Assembly (NCBI RefSeq): GCF_002879615.1
Contig: NZ_PNRF01000041.1
Coordinates: 59,030 to 123,029, forward strand
Length of the DNA stretch: 64,000 bases
DNA from: Billgrantia endophytica
GTDB taxonomy: Bacteria; Pseudomonadota; Gammaproteobacteria; Pseudomonadales; Halomonadaceae
Reading direction: 5' to 3'
Shown: positions 32,800-40,926 of the stretch, in pieces
Layout of the letters: each line of letters opens with the position of its first letter
Position numbering within the stretch: position 1 is the first letter of the stretch
Made by a program: the position numbers and the translations under genes
The notes under the pieces: generated by a model
What the model was told of the DNA's origin: nothing
The model's input: the letters and a program-made list of their open reading frames with translations, nothing else
Database searches by the model: none

Positions 32800-34211
32800 T
32801 GGGAATCGTGGCCCTTCGCGAGGGCGATACCTTCGAGGCGCACCTGCCGCTGCTGATCATCGGCGCGGGAGCCTGCGGCCTGGTGGCGGCGCTGGCCGCC
32901 CGGGAGTGCGGTATCGAACTGGCGGTGCTGGAGCGGGATGCGCTGCCCCGGGGCAGTACCTTCATGTCCTCGGGTTTCATTCCCGCCGCCGGAACCCGCT
33001 TCCAGGCCGAGAAGCGCGTGGACGACTCCCCCCGACTGATGGCGAGCGATATCCAGGCCAAGAACGGCCACGAGGCCGATCCGGCCATCGTGCAGGCGCT
33101 AACTGACTACTCGGGGCGGGTGGTGGAGTGGCTCGCCGACACCCACGGCGTGCCGTTCGATCTGGTCGATGGCTTTCTCTACCCCGGCCACAGCCGCATG
33201 CGCATGCATGCCACGCCGCGGCGAACCGGAGAGGAGCTGATGGGGTGCCTGCTGACGGCCGCCGAGACGACGGGCGTCGATATTCTCACCCGGGCGCGGG
33301 TGATCGACCTGCATGTGGATGACGCCCGACGGGTACGTGGGGTCACCCTGGAGCGCCCCGACGGCAGCCGCGAGAGCATCGGCTGCGACGTGCTGATCCT
33401 GGCCTGTAACGGCTATGGCGGTAATCCTGAACTGGTGGCGCGCTACCTGCCGTCGCTGAAGGATGCCCTCTACCATGGCCATGAAGGCAACCAGGGCGAC
33501 GCCCTGCTGTGGGGCGAGGCCATGGGGGTGAGCCTCAAGGACCTTGGCGCCTGTCAGGGACATGGCTCTCTGGCCACGCCGCACCAGACCCTGATCAGCT
33601 GGGCGCTGATGATGCGTGGCGGTATTCAGGTCAACCTGGAAGGGCGGCGCTTCTCCAACGAGCACGGCGGCTATTCGGAGCAGGCGGCCAAGGTGCTGGC
33701 CCAGCCCGGCCAGGTCGCCTGGAACCTGTTCGATGCCCGTATCCATCAGACGGCGCGGGAGTTCGAGGACTACCGCAACGCGCACATCGCCGGAGCGGTG
33801 CGAGCCTTCGACAGCCTGGAAACGCTGTCGAAGGGGCTGGATCTGCCGCTGGATGCCCTGCGCGATACCTTTACCGAGATGCGTGCGCTGGCCGAGGATG
33901 GCGGGGGCGATTCCTTCGGGCGCGGTTTCTCGCCCGAGACCCTGCTCGAACCTCCCTACTATGCCATTCGCGTGACCGGGGCGCTGTTCCATACCCAGGG
34001 TGGCCTCGAGATAGACACCAGCGCACGGGTGATGGGGCAGGAGGGGGGCGTCTTCCCCAACCTGTTCGCTGCCGGTGGGGCGGCGCGTGGCGTCTCGGGG
34101 TCGAACGACAGCGGCTATCTATCGGGCAACGGCCTGCTCAGCGCCGTGGTGATGGGCGCCATTGCCGGTCGCGAGGCGGCGCGTCAATTGCTGCGGGGCG
34201 ACGCCGCCTGA
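32799..34211 (+). CDS. FAD-dependent oxidoreductase (fumarate reductase flavoprotein / KstD-like family)
   Basis: 470 residues. The dinucleotide-binding IGAGACG is at 21-27, then a family-typical SSGFIPAAGTRFQ active-site approach, TRARVIDLHVDD, LACNGYGGNPEL, and a C-terminal NLFAAGGAARGVSGSNDSGYLSGNGLLSAVVMG flavin-binding region (shortened: AAGGAARGVSG, YLSGNGLL). Members reduce or desaturate C-C bonds next to a carbonyl or carboxylate (fumarate, tricarballylate, urocanate, 3-ketosteroids). In this operon it could interconvert saturated and unsaturated imide or diacid. Last gene; convergent with the LysR gene 3 bases away. Confidence 0.8.
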   Translation: MGIVALREGDTFEAHLPLLIIGAGACGLVAALAARECGIELAVLERDALPRGSTFMSSGFIPAAGTRFQAEKRVDDSPRLMASDIQAKNGHEADPAIVQALTDYSGRVVEWLADTHGVPFDLVDGFLYPGHSRMRMHATPRRTGEELMGCLLTAAETTGVDILTRARVIDLHVDDARRVRGVTLERPDGSRESIGCDVLILACNGYGGNPELVARYLPSLKDALYHGHEGNQGDALLWGEAMGVSLKDLGACQGHGSLATPHQTLISWALMMRGGIQVNLEGRRFSNEHGGYSEQAAKVLAQPGQVAWNLFDARIHQTAREFEDYRNAHIAGAVRAFDSLETLSKGLDLPLDALRDTFTEMRALAEDGGGDSFGRGFSPETLLEPPYYAIRVTGALFHTQGGLEIDTSARVMGQEGGVFPNLFAAGGAARGVSGSNDSGYLSGNGLLSAVVMGAIAGREAARQLLRGDAA

Positions 34212-34214
34212 ACT

Positions 34215-35156
34215 TCAAGTCGCGGGTATGACCAATTTCCGTGCTTCTCCCATGAGGAAGGCGTGGTTGGCCTCCAGCGCTTCGCGCAGGAAGTCCCACA
34301 GCAGCCGCACTCGGGCCAGGCGCCGCTGCTCCTGACGTGCGGTGATCCAGAACTGGCGCACGATGGCGACCTCGTCATCCAGAACACTTTCCAGTCCCTC
34401 ACTGGTCTTGGCCATGAAGCAGGGCAGCACGGCGAGCCCGGCGCCGCGAAGGGCGGCGGCATGCTGGGTGGTCACGCTGGTGCTGCGTATCGAGAAGTGT
34501 GGCCCTGGCTGCCCGACCACGGCGGGGTCGAGCAGTGGGTCGAGGTAGTTGAGCTGCTCGCTGAAGATCAGGTCGTCCACATAGCCGATCAGCCGGTGCC
34601 GGCCGAGTTCGGCGAGCCTCGATGGCGTGCCGTGGCGCTCGAGATAGCCGCGGCTGCCGTAGAGCCGCAGGCGGTAGTCGCATAGCCGCGACGTTACCAT
34701 GCCGGGGCTGACCGGTCGCTCCACGGTAATGGCGAGGTCCGCTTCATGGCGGCTCAGGTTGACCACCCGTGGCAGCGCCAGCAGGTCCAGCGTGATGCCG
34801 GGGTGGCGTTCACAGAACACGGAGAGCAGCGGTGCGATCACCCAGGTGCCGAAGCCTTCGGTGACCCCCAGGCGAATCTGGCCGCTGAGCTGATGGTTCT
34901 TGTCGGTGAGGCTCTCGTCGGCCTCGAAGGCATGGCGGGCCATTTCCTCGGCATGGGCCAGCAATTGCTGTCCGGCTTCGGTCAGATGGTAGCCGTGGGT
35001 GCTACGCTCGAAGAGCTGGGTATTGAGTTTCTGCTCGAAACGCCGGGTACGCCGTGACAGGGTGGAGTGGTCCAGCCCCAGGCGTCGGGCGGCATCGGTG
35101 AGGCGCTCGCTGCGGGCGACTTCCAGAAAGATCTGAATGTCCTGCCAGTCGAGCAT
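34215..35156 (-). CDS. LysR-family transcriptional regulator
   Basis: 313 residues. The HTH is at about 17-40 (ARSERLTDAARRLGLDHSTLSRRTRRFEQKL in outline; core DHSTLSRRTRRFE), with a PBP2-like effector domain behind it. GGGAGG precedes the ATG at 35156. It is divergent from mmsA (213 bases apart) and convergent with the flavoprotein, so mmsA is the more likely target. The DHSTLSRRTRRFE form places it in the LysR branch that often controls aldehyde dehydrogenases. Confidence 0.88.
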   Translation of the reverse strand: MLDWQDIQIFLEVARSERLTDAARRLGLDHSTLSRRTRRFEQKLNTQLFERSTHGYHLTEAGQQLLAHAEEMARHAFEADESLTDKNHQLSGQIRLGVTEGFGTWVIAPLLSVFCERHPGITLDLLALPRVVNLSRHEADLAITVERPVSPGMVTSRLCDYRLRLYGSRGYLERHGTPSRLAELGRHRLIGYVDDLIFSEQLNYLDPLLDPAVVGQPGPHFSIRSTSVTTQHAAALRGAGLAVLPCFMAKTSEGLESVLDDEVAIVRQFWITARQEQRRLARVRLLWDFLREALEANHAFLMGEARKLVIPAT

Positions 35157-35268
35157 GAGGAAACCTCCCGGGGCGCAGCATGGTTGTGCGGTAATGCACA
35201 AACAATGTGCCTGAGTACCCGTTGTCAGGCAATCCGACCTCTGGATAGACTCGACGACACGCTTATTG

Positions 35269-35282
35269 GTGTATTTATACAC
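35269..35282. promoter_or_regulatory. GTGTATTTATACAC palindrome in the lysR/mmsA promoter region
   Basis: A 14-bp inverted repeat with arms GTGTAT/ATACAC around TT, in the AT-rich part of the 213-base divergent interval, 87 bases ahead of mmsA. Its TGTA...TACA ends recall the GntR-type sites at 28 and 29 kb, although the core spacing differs. It could be the LysR site or an outlying GntR site. Confidence 0.4.
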
Positions 35283-35368
35283 ATAAAGTCTAATGCCTGC
35301 CCTCGGGCAGCCGTTCGACTCACACCATCACAATGACAAGCAAAAGATACGAGAGAGGAGCACGCATC

Positions 35369-36868
35369 ATGTCCGTTCGCGAGATTCCGATGTACATCGA
35401 CGGCAAGCCCGTCCCGTCCACCAGCCAGGAGTGGCGCGACGTGGTCAATCCGGCGACCCAGGAGGTGGTGGCACGGGTACCGTTCTGCTCCGCCGAGGAG
35501 GTCGACCGCGCCGTCGCCAGCGCCAAGGAGGCCTTCAAGACCTGGCGCAAGGTGCCGCTGGGCAAGCGCATGCGCATCATGCTCAAGCTGCAGGCGCTGA
35601 TCCGTGACAATACCGCCGAACTGGCCGCGCTGATCACCGAAGAACACGGCAAGACCCTGCCCGACGCCGAGGGCGAAGTGGGCCGCGGCCTGGAAGTGGT
35701 GGAACACGCCTGCTCGATCACCTCGCTGCAGCTGGGCGAGCTGGCCGAGAACGCCGCCAACGAAGTGGACGTCTATACCCTCAACCAGCCGCTGGGCGTG
35801 GGCGCCGGCATCACCGCCTTCAACTTCCCGATCATGTTGCCGTGCTTCATGTTCCCGCTGGCCATCGCCACCGGCAATACCTTCGTGCTCAAGCCCTCCG
35901 AGCAGGACCCGAGTTCCACCATGCGTCTGGTCGAGCTGGCCCACGAAGCCGGCGTGCCGGCCGGGGTGCTCAACGTGGTGCACGGCGGCCCGGACGTGGC
36001 CAACCAGATCTGCGATCACCCCGACATCAAGGCGGTCTCGTTCATCGGTTCCACCAACGTGGGCACGCACATCTATCGCCGTGCCGGCGAGGCGGGCAAG
36101 CGCGTGCAGTCGATGATGGGGGCCAAGAACCATTGCGTCGTCATGCCCGATGCCAACCGCAGCCAGGCGATCAACAACCTGCTGGGTTCCGCCTTCGGTG
36201 CCGCGGGACAGCGTTGCATGGCCAACTCCGTGGTGGTGCTGGTGGGCGAGGCCAAGACGTGGCTCGACGACATCGTCGAAGGGGCGCGCAACATGAAGGT
36301 CGGGCCCGGCACCCAGCGTGATGCCGATCTCGGCCCGCTGGTTTCCCGGGCTGCCCGCGATCGCGTGGTGCGCCTGATCGATGCCGGTGAGCAGGAAGGT
36401 GCCAAGCTGGTGATCGACGGCCGTGGCTGCCAGGTAGAGGGCTACCCGGACGGCAACTTCGTCGGCCCCACCGTCTTTGCCGATGTGAAAGCCGACATGA
36501 CCATCTACCGGGAAGAGATCTTCGGCCCGGTACTCTGCGTGGTCGGCGTCGACACCCTGGACGAGGCGATCGAGTTCATCAACGCCAACCCCAACGGCAA
36601 CGGCACCTCGATCTTCACCAATTCCGGCTGGGTGGCGCGTCGCTTCGAGAGCGATATCGACGTCGGGCAAGTGGGCATCAACGTGCCGATCCCGGTGCCC
36701 GTGGCCTACTTCAGCTTCACGGGCTCGCGCGGTTCCAAGCTGGGCGACCTGGGCCCCAACGGCAAGCAGGCGATCGCCTTCTGGACCCAGACCAAGACCG
36801 TCACCGCGCGCTGGTTCGAGCCGGAGAACGTCTCCAGCGGCATCAACAGTACCATCTCGCTGAGCTGA
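35369..36868 (+). CDS. mmsA: CoA-acylating methylmalonate-semialdehyde dehydrogenase
   Basis: 499 residues, standard length. Aldehyde dehydrogenase features: GITAFNFPIMLPCFMFPLA (N of the oxyanion hole), LKPSEQDPSS, GSTNVGTHIYRRA, and the catalytic Cys283 in GAAGQRCMANS, plus PVPVAYFSFTGSRGSKLGD typical of MmsA. It converts methylmalonate semialdehyde or malonate semialdehyde to propionyl-CoA or acetyl-CoA with NAD and CoA. AGAGGAG precedes the ATG. A GC-rich hairpin follows the stop. It may serve valine/myo-inositol breakdown or supply acyl-CoA for the nearby pathway. Confidence 0.92.
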   Translation: MSVREIPMYIDGKPVPSTSQEWRDVVNPATQEVVARVPFCSAEEVDRAVASAKEAFKTWRKVPLGKRMRIMLKLQALIRDNTAELAALITEEHGKTLPDAEGEVGRGLEVVEHACSITSLQLGELAENAANEVDVYTLNQPLGVGAGITAFNFPIMLPCFMFPLAIATGNTFVLKPSEQDPSSTMRLVELAHEAGVPAGVLNVVHGGPDVANQICDHPDIKAVSFIGSTNVGTHIYRRAGEAGKRVQSMMGAKNHCVVMPDANRSQAINNLLGSAFGAAGQRCMANSVVVLVGEAKTWLDDIVEGARNMKVGPGTQRDADLGPLVSRAARDRVVRLIDAGEQEGAKLVIDGRGCQVEGYPDGNFVGPTVFADVKADMTIYREEIFGPVLCVVGVDTLDEAIEFINANPNGNGTSIFTNSGWVARRFESDIDVGQVGINVPIPVPVAYFSFTGSRGSKLGDLGPNGKQAIAFWTQTKTVTARWFEPENVSSGINSTISLS

Positions 36869-36888
36869 TCGAAGCCAGTGCTTCGAGC

Positions 36889-36914
36889 GCGACCCCGCCT
36901 TCCGGCGGGGTCGC
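36889..36914 (+). terminator. Hairpin after mmsA
   Basis: GCGACCCCGCC (36889-36899) and GGCGGGGTCGC (36904-36914) form a perfect 11-bp stem with a TTCC loop, 20 bases past the stop codon. There is no long T-run behind it, so termination may be partial. Confidence 0.7.
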
Positions 36915-37091
36915 TTGCGTTGACGACCTTGACCATGGCCTGTGGCCGCGATCGTGTCATCTCCCGCGCCCTGCTTGAAAAGGCCCGACTCTCGAAATGC
37001 CTCGGCGGGAAGGAGCATGGACAATGGCTTGACGTTGACGTTAACTGGGCTTTTCGCGACCGATATCGACAAGATTTCCAGGAGCCCAGCC

Positions 37092-37682
37092 ATGCCCGCC
37101 CCCATCAGCCGCTTCCCGATTCCCGAATCGATCCAGGACCTGCCCGAGGATATCCGTGATGCCATGCTGGCGGTGCAGGAGAAGGCGGGCTTCGTGCCCA
37201 ACGTGTTCCTGATGCTGGCCCACCGCCCGGCCGAGTTCCGCGCTTTCTTCGCCTACCATGACGCGCTGATGGAGAGGGAGTCGGACACGCTGACCAAGGC
37301 CGAGAAAGAGATGATCGTGGTGGCCACCAGCGCCCGCAATCATTGCCTCTACTGCGTGGTGGCCCACGGCGCCCTGGTGCGCATCTACAGCAGGGACCCG
37401 CTGCTGGCCGACCAGGTCGCCGTCAACCACCGCACGGCCCCGTTGGGCGAGCGCCACCGGCTCATGCTCGACTTCGCCTTCCACTGCGGGCTGGACGTGG
37501 GCGAGCTCACCGACGAATGGCAGGCCCGGCTGCTCGGGGTCGGCTTCACCCAGGACGACATCTGGGACATCGGCGCCATCACCGCCTTCTTCGGGCTTTC
37601 CAATCGCCTGGTCACGCTGACCGGCACCCCGCCCAACGAAGAGTTCTACCTGATGGGGCGCGTGCCAAGGGAGAAGAAATAA
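37092..37682 (+). CDS. AhpD/carboxymuconolactone-decarboxylase-like peroxidase-related protein
   Basis: 196 residues, helical. The redox motif is Cys85-Leu-Tyr-Cys88 with His92 (HCLYCVVAHG), the AhpD CxxC(x3)H signature. Proteins of this type reduce peroxides or disulfides, or act as CMD relatives. AGGAG lies just ahead of the ATG at 37092. It is 223 bases downstream of mmsA, past a hairpin, so it may have its own promoter (TTGACGTTGACG near 37030). No specific substrate can be read. Confidence 0.82.
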   Translation: MPAPISRFPIPESIQDLPEDIRDAMLAVQEKAGFVPNVFLMLAHRPAEFRAFFAYHDALMERESDTLTKAEKEMIVVATSARNHCLYCVVAHGALVRIYSRDPLLADQVAVNHRTAPLGERHRLMLDFAFHCGLDVGELTDEWQARLLGVGFTQDDIWDIGAITAFFGLSNRLVTLTGTPPNEEFYLMGRVPREKK

Positions 37683-37706
37683 CTGGTGCGATAGCGTAAA
37701 CCAGGC

Positions 37707-38384
37707 TCAGGCGTTTGCCTGACGCCCTTCCAGCAACTGCAACACCGGCTTCAGCTGGCTTTTGTGCAGGATCAGCACCGTATCGTCCGTTGAGCCTTCG
37801 GCCGGTGCAGCCACGGCGAATTCACCTTCTTCCAAGTGGAATTCATGAATCTCGCGAACTCCGTCCGGGGTCAGGCAGTGGGCCGAGCGGTAGGTGTCGT
37901 CTTCGCCATAGGTCAGGCGGTGATAGACCTTGAAGAAGGTGTAGAGGGCGAGGCCATGTTCGAAGGCAGGCCAGCGGGCGGGGATGGTGCGGGTCTCTTC
38001 ATCCACCGCCTGGCCCTTGGCTTCGGCGGCGTCGATGGCGTTGGCCAGGGGCTCGGCCAACAGCGATGTTTCGTCCCGGGGAGGCGGTTCCAGGGCTTCG
38101 AAGGCTTGTCGATAGTGCTCGGTCACCCGGCGGAGATCTTCCAGTGAGCCGATGGGGCGGTCGCTGTGCTTCAGGTCGGCTGGCTCGAAGCCACCATTTT
38201 CCCAACCATGTATCACTCTCAGCGTGAGTCGACCTCTGGCCATGGGCTGCAGCAACAGGACATCGATGGCGACCCGCAGGTGCAGCTGCCGTTCGATCAC
38301 CTGGTTGTCGAAAGCGGTGTAGGGGTCGGCGAAGATGGCGTGCAGCCGCCCGGGGGCGTGTTCCTTGGCTTCGTTATAAGTCAT
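37707..38384 (-). CDS. Hypothetical protein, 225 residues
   Basis: I do not recognise this family. The protein is soluble, acidic and has no signal peptide. Notable stretches are FADPYTAFDNQVIERQLHLRV near the start, a helical middle (LEDLRRVTEHYRQAFEAL) and FHLEEGEFAVAAPAEGSTDD near the end. Its strand coding pattern (GC3-rich codons) supports a real gene. It is convergent with the AhpD-like gene and divergent from ilvD, with 180 bases between. The ribosome site is weak, so the start may be elsewhere. Confidence 0.65.
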   Translation of the reverse strand: MTYNEAKEHAPGRLHAIFADPYTAFDNQVIERQLHLRVAIDVLLLQPMARGRLTLRVIHGWENGGFEPADLKHSDRPIGSLEDLRRVTEHYRQAFEALEPPPRDETSLLAEPLANAIDAAEAKGQAVDEETRTIPARWPAFEHGLALYTFFKVYHRLTYGEDDTYRSAHCLTPDGVREIHEFHLEEGEFAVAAPAEGSTDDTVLILHKSQLKPVLQLLEGRQANA

Positions 38385-38524
38385 TGGTTCGTTCTCGGTG
38401 TCCCGTCAAGGCTACAGCTGTGTCGTGGCAAGGCGACAGCCAGTTGTCCAGTATGCCTATCAGCATTTTTTGATGGAAGGGTTGTCTGGCCAAGGTGTTG
38501 CCATGCCGGCTTCGGGAGATCACC

Positions 38525-38555
38525 CTCTGTAGATCACCCTGATCGATCTACAGAG
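38525..38555 (+). promoter_or_regulatory. Inverted repeat overlapping the ilvD ribosome site
   Basis: CTCTGTAGATC (38525-38535) and GATCTACAGAG (38545-38555) are exact inverted repeats around a 9-base loop. The 3' arm runs into the AGAGGAG ribosome site (38553-38559), ten bases before the ATG. As DNA it could be an operator; as RNA it would partly mask translation initiation. Confidence 0.6.
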
Positions 38556-38564
38556 GAGTCCACC

Positions 38565-40253
38565 ATGAGCGATACGCCCGAAGACCCCCGTCGCCGCCAT
38601 TCCGCCGCGGTGGTGGATGGTGTCGGCAAGTCCGCCGGCCGTGCCATGCTGCGTGCCGTGGGCTTCAGTGACGAAGACTTCACGAAGCCCCAGGTGGGCA
38701 TCGCCTCGACCTGGAGCAACCTCACCCCCTGCAACAGCCATATCAACGGCTTGGCCGAGGCCGCCAGCAATGGTGCCGATGCGGCCGGTGGCAAGGGCGT
38801 CATCTTCAACACCATCACCATCTCCGACGGTATCGCCAACGGCACCGAGGGCATGAAGTACTCGTTGGTGTCGCGGGAAGTGATCGCCGACTCCATCGAG
38901 ACGGTGGCCGGCTGCGAGGGCTTCGACGGGCTGGTGGCCATCGGTGGCTGCGACAAGAACATGCCGGGTTGCCTGATGGGCCTGGCCCGGCTGAACCGTC
39001 CCGGCGTGTTCGTCTACGGCGGCACCATCCTGCCCGGCAAGGGCCACACCGACATCGTGTCGGTGTTCGAGGCCATGGGCGCCCATAGCCGTGGTGATAT
39101 CGACCTGATCGAGCTCAAGCAGATCGAGGAGACGGCGATCCCCGGCCCCGGCTCCTGCGGTGGCATGTACACCGCCAATACCATGGCATCGGCCATCGAG
39201 GCGCTGGGCATGAGCCTGCCGGGCAGTTCGGCCCAGAACGCCGTCTCCCAGGCCAAGCACGATGACTGCGAAGCGGCCGGGGCCGCCGTGCTCGAACTGC
39301 TCGCGCGTGACATCAAGCCCTCGGACATCATGACCCGGCGGGCTTTCGAGAATGCCATCACCGTGGTGATCGCTCTCGGCGGTTCCACCAACGCCGTGCT
39401 GCACCTGATCGCCATGGCCAACACGGTTGGGGTGGGGCTTGGCCTTGCGGATTTCACCGACATTGGCAAGCGCGTGCCGGTGCTCGCCGACCTGCGACCC
39501 AGCGGGCATTACATGATGAGCGAACTGGTCGAGATCGGAGGCATCCAGCCGCTGATGAAGCGGTTGCTGGATGCCGGGCTGCTCCATGGCGACTGCCTGA
39601 CGGTAACGGGGCGGACCCTTGCCGAGAACCTGGCCGGGGTCGCCGATTACCCGGAGGGACAGAAGATCATCGCGCCGCTGGACAAGCCCTTGAAGGCCGA
39701 GAGCCACCTGCGGATTCTGTATGGCAACCTGGCGCCGGAAGGGGCGGTGGCCAAGATCACCGGCAAGGAGGGCACCCGCTTCTCCGGCACGGCGCGGGTG
39801 TTCGGCTCCGAAGAGGAGGCCCAGGCACGCATCAACGACGGCGGCGTGGTGGCCGGCGACGTGGTGGTGATCCGCTACGAGGGGCCGAAGGGCGGGCCCG
39901 GCATGCGCGAGATGCTGACTCCCACCTCGGCGATCATGGGACGCGGGCTCGGCAACGACGTGGCGCTGATCACCGATGGCCGCTTCTCCGGCGGCAGCCA
40001 TGGCTTCGTGGTGGGCCACGTGACGCCCGAGGCCTTCGACGGGGGCCCGCTGGCACTGGTGGAGGATGGCGACACGATCACCATCGATGCCGAGGCCGAT
40101 ACCATCGAGGTGGCGCTGAGCGAAGAGGCGTTAGCGCAGCGTCGAGCAGGCTGGCGGCAGCCGGCACCGCGCTATACCCGAGGGGTGCTGTCCAAGTACG
40201 CCCGCACGGTCAGCTCGGCCAGCACCGGCGCGGTGACCGACCTGGCGGAGTGA
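38565..40253 (+). CDS. ilvD: Dihydroxy-acid dehydratase (IlvD/EDD family)
   Basis: 562 residues. The [2Fe-2S] ligands are in TPCNSH, GGCDKNMPGC and PGSCGGMY; the C-terminal catalytic serine region reads GRFSGGSHGFVVGHV. The length of about 560 residues fits the [2Fe-2S] type, shorter than the 610-620 of E. coli IlvD. It dehydrates 2,3-dihydroxy-isovalerate for branched-chain amino acids, or sugar acids in related enzymes. It stands alone with an inverted repeat at its ribosome site, away from other ilv genes, so a second catabolic paralogue is possible. Confidence 0.9.
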   Translation: MSDTPEDPRRRHSAAVVDGVGKSAGRAMLRAVGFSDEDFTKPQVGIASTWSNLTPCNSHINGLAEAASNGADAAGGKGVIFNTITISDGIANGTEGMKYSLVSREVIADSIETVAGCEGFDGLVAIGGCDKNMPGCLMGLARLNRPGVFVYGGTILPGKGHTDIVSVFEAMGAHSRGDIDLIELKQIEETAIPGPGSCGGMYTANTMASAIEALGMSLPGSSAQNAVSQAKHDDCEAAGAAVLELLARDIKPSDIMTRRAFENAITVVIALGGSTNAVLHLIAMANTVGVGLGLADFTDIGKRVPVLADLRPSGHYMMSELVEIGGIQPLMKRLLDAGLLHGDCLTVTGRTLAENLAGVADYPEGQKIIAPLDKPLKAESHLRILYGNLAPEGAVAKITGKEGTRFSGTARVFGSEEEAQARINDGGVVAGDVVVIRYEGPKGGPGMREMLTPTSAIMGRGLGNDVALITDGRFSGGSHGFVVGHVTPEAFDGGPLALVEDGDTITIDAEADTIEVALSEEALAQRRAGWRQPAPRYTRGVLSKYARTVSSASTGAVTDLAE

Positions 40254-40376
40254 GGCGCTGGGCGGCCCGGCTTTGGTATGAACAGCCATTGCCGGTAAAG
40301 TCAGAAAGAAAGACAGGAAGAAAGCGCCCCGTCCCATGGACGAGGCGTTCGGTATGGGTCCGGTGTGTCGCGGAAG

Positions 40377-40652
40377 CTAGTGCGGGGCGCCTTCCGGATC
40401 GATGGTGCGGTAGAGAAGCTGCAGTTCATCCAGCGAGAGGTGCTCCAGGCGCCCGGCCAGCAGGTCACTGATCTTCTGTGTCGGTAGTCCGGCTCGGCGA
40501 GCGATCTCGCGGCAACCCAGGTCCGACACGGCGATCAGCCGGGTCACGATGCGCATGAGGCGTGTACGTTTTTCCAGATCCCTGACATCGAGGCCAGGGC
40601 AACTTCGCGGGGGGTCGAGATCCGCGCTTGTCGTGCGATATGCCGTACTCAT
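40377..40652 (-). CDS. Small helix-turn-helix protein (XRE-like)
   Basis: 91 residues. The C-terminal half is a compact HTH: LGCREIARRAGLPTQKISDLLAGRLEHLSLDELQLL in outline (core AGLPTQKISDLLAG). The N-terminal 30 residues are unstructured and Pro-rich. GGAGC lies before the ATG at 40652. The form resembles HTH_37/antitoxin-type repressors such as HigA-like proteins, but no toxin partner flanks it. It is divergent from the TAXI operon (274 bases apart) and might regulate it. Confidence 0.7.
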   Translation of the reverse strand: MSTAYRTTSADLDPPRSCPGLDVRDLEKRTRLMRIVTRLIAVSDLGCREIARRAGLPTQKISDLLAGRLEHLSLDELQLLYRTIDPEGAPH

Positions 40653-40926
40653 GATGCTCCATAGGGCGATTGCGACAGGTACATCATGGGGGCTTTTTCG
40701 GGTTTTTGCCAGTATCGATTTGCGGGTTTTGCAAGTGGCGGTGCGCCGGCGGCATGGGGGCCCGACCTTTGTGGAATTCCGAAACTTTGCCCGAACGTAG
40801 AAAGTATGAAGTGGCCCCCCGGTGTGGGGCCATGCTAGCTTTCTGGTGTGTCTGGGTTTGCCAGGCATGGTCAAGAAGACGAGTTCACAATCACAAACAG
40901 TCCGGCTCTCAGGACGGAGGAGTTCC

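Noticed and set aside
23040..34211. Purine/ureide breakdown (allantoinase, ureidoacrylate amidase) as the role of the deacetylase-fold and isochorismatase genes
   Set aside because: No uricase, allantoicase, ureidoglycolate or rut genes are linked, while a hydro-lyase and ICL-type lyase are; kept only as an alternative.
35225..37201. Minus-strand frame of 658 residues opposite mmsA
   Set aside because: Antisense shadow of mmsA with no recognisable domain or ribosome site.
38520..40019. Minus-strand frame of 499 residues opposite ilvD
   Set aside because: Antisense shadow; ilvD carries all Fe-S and catalytic motifs.
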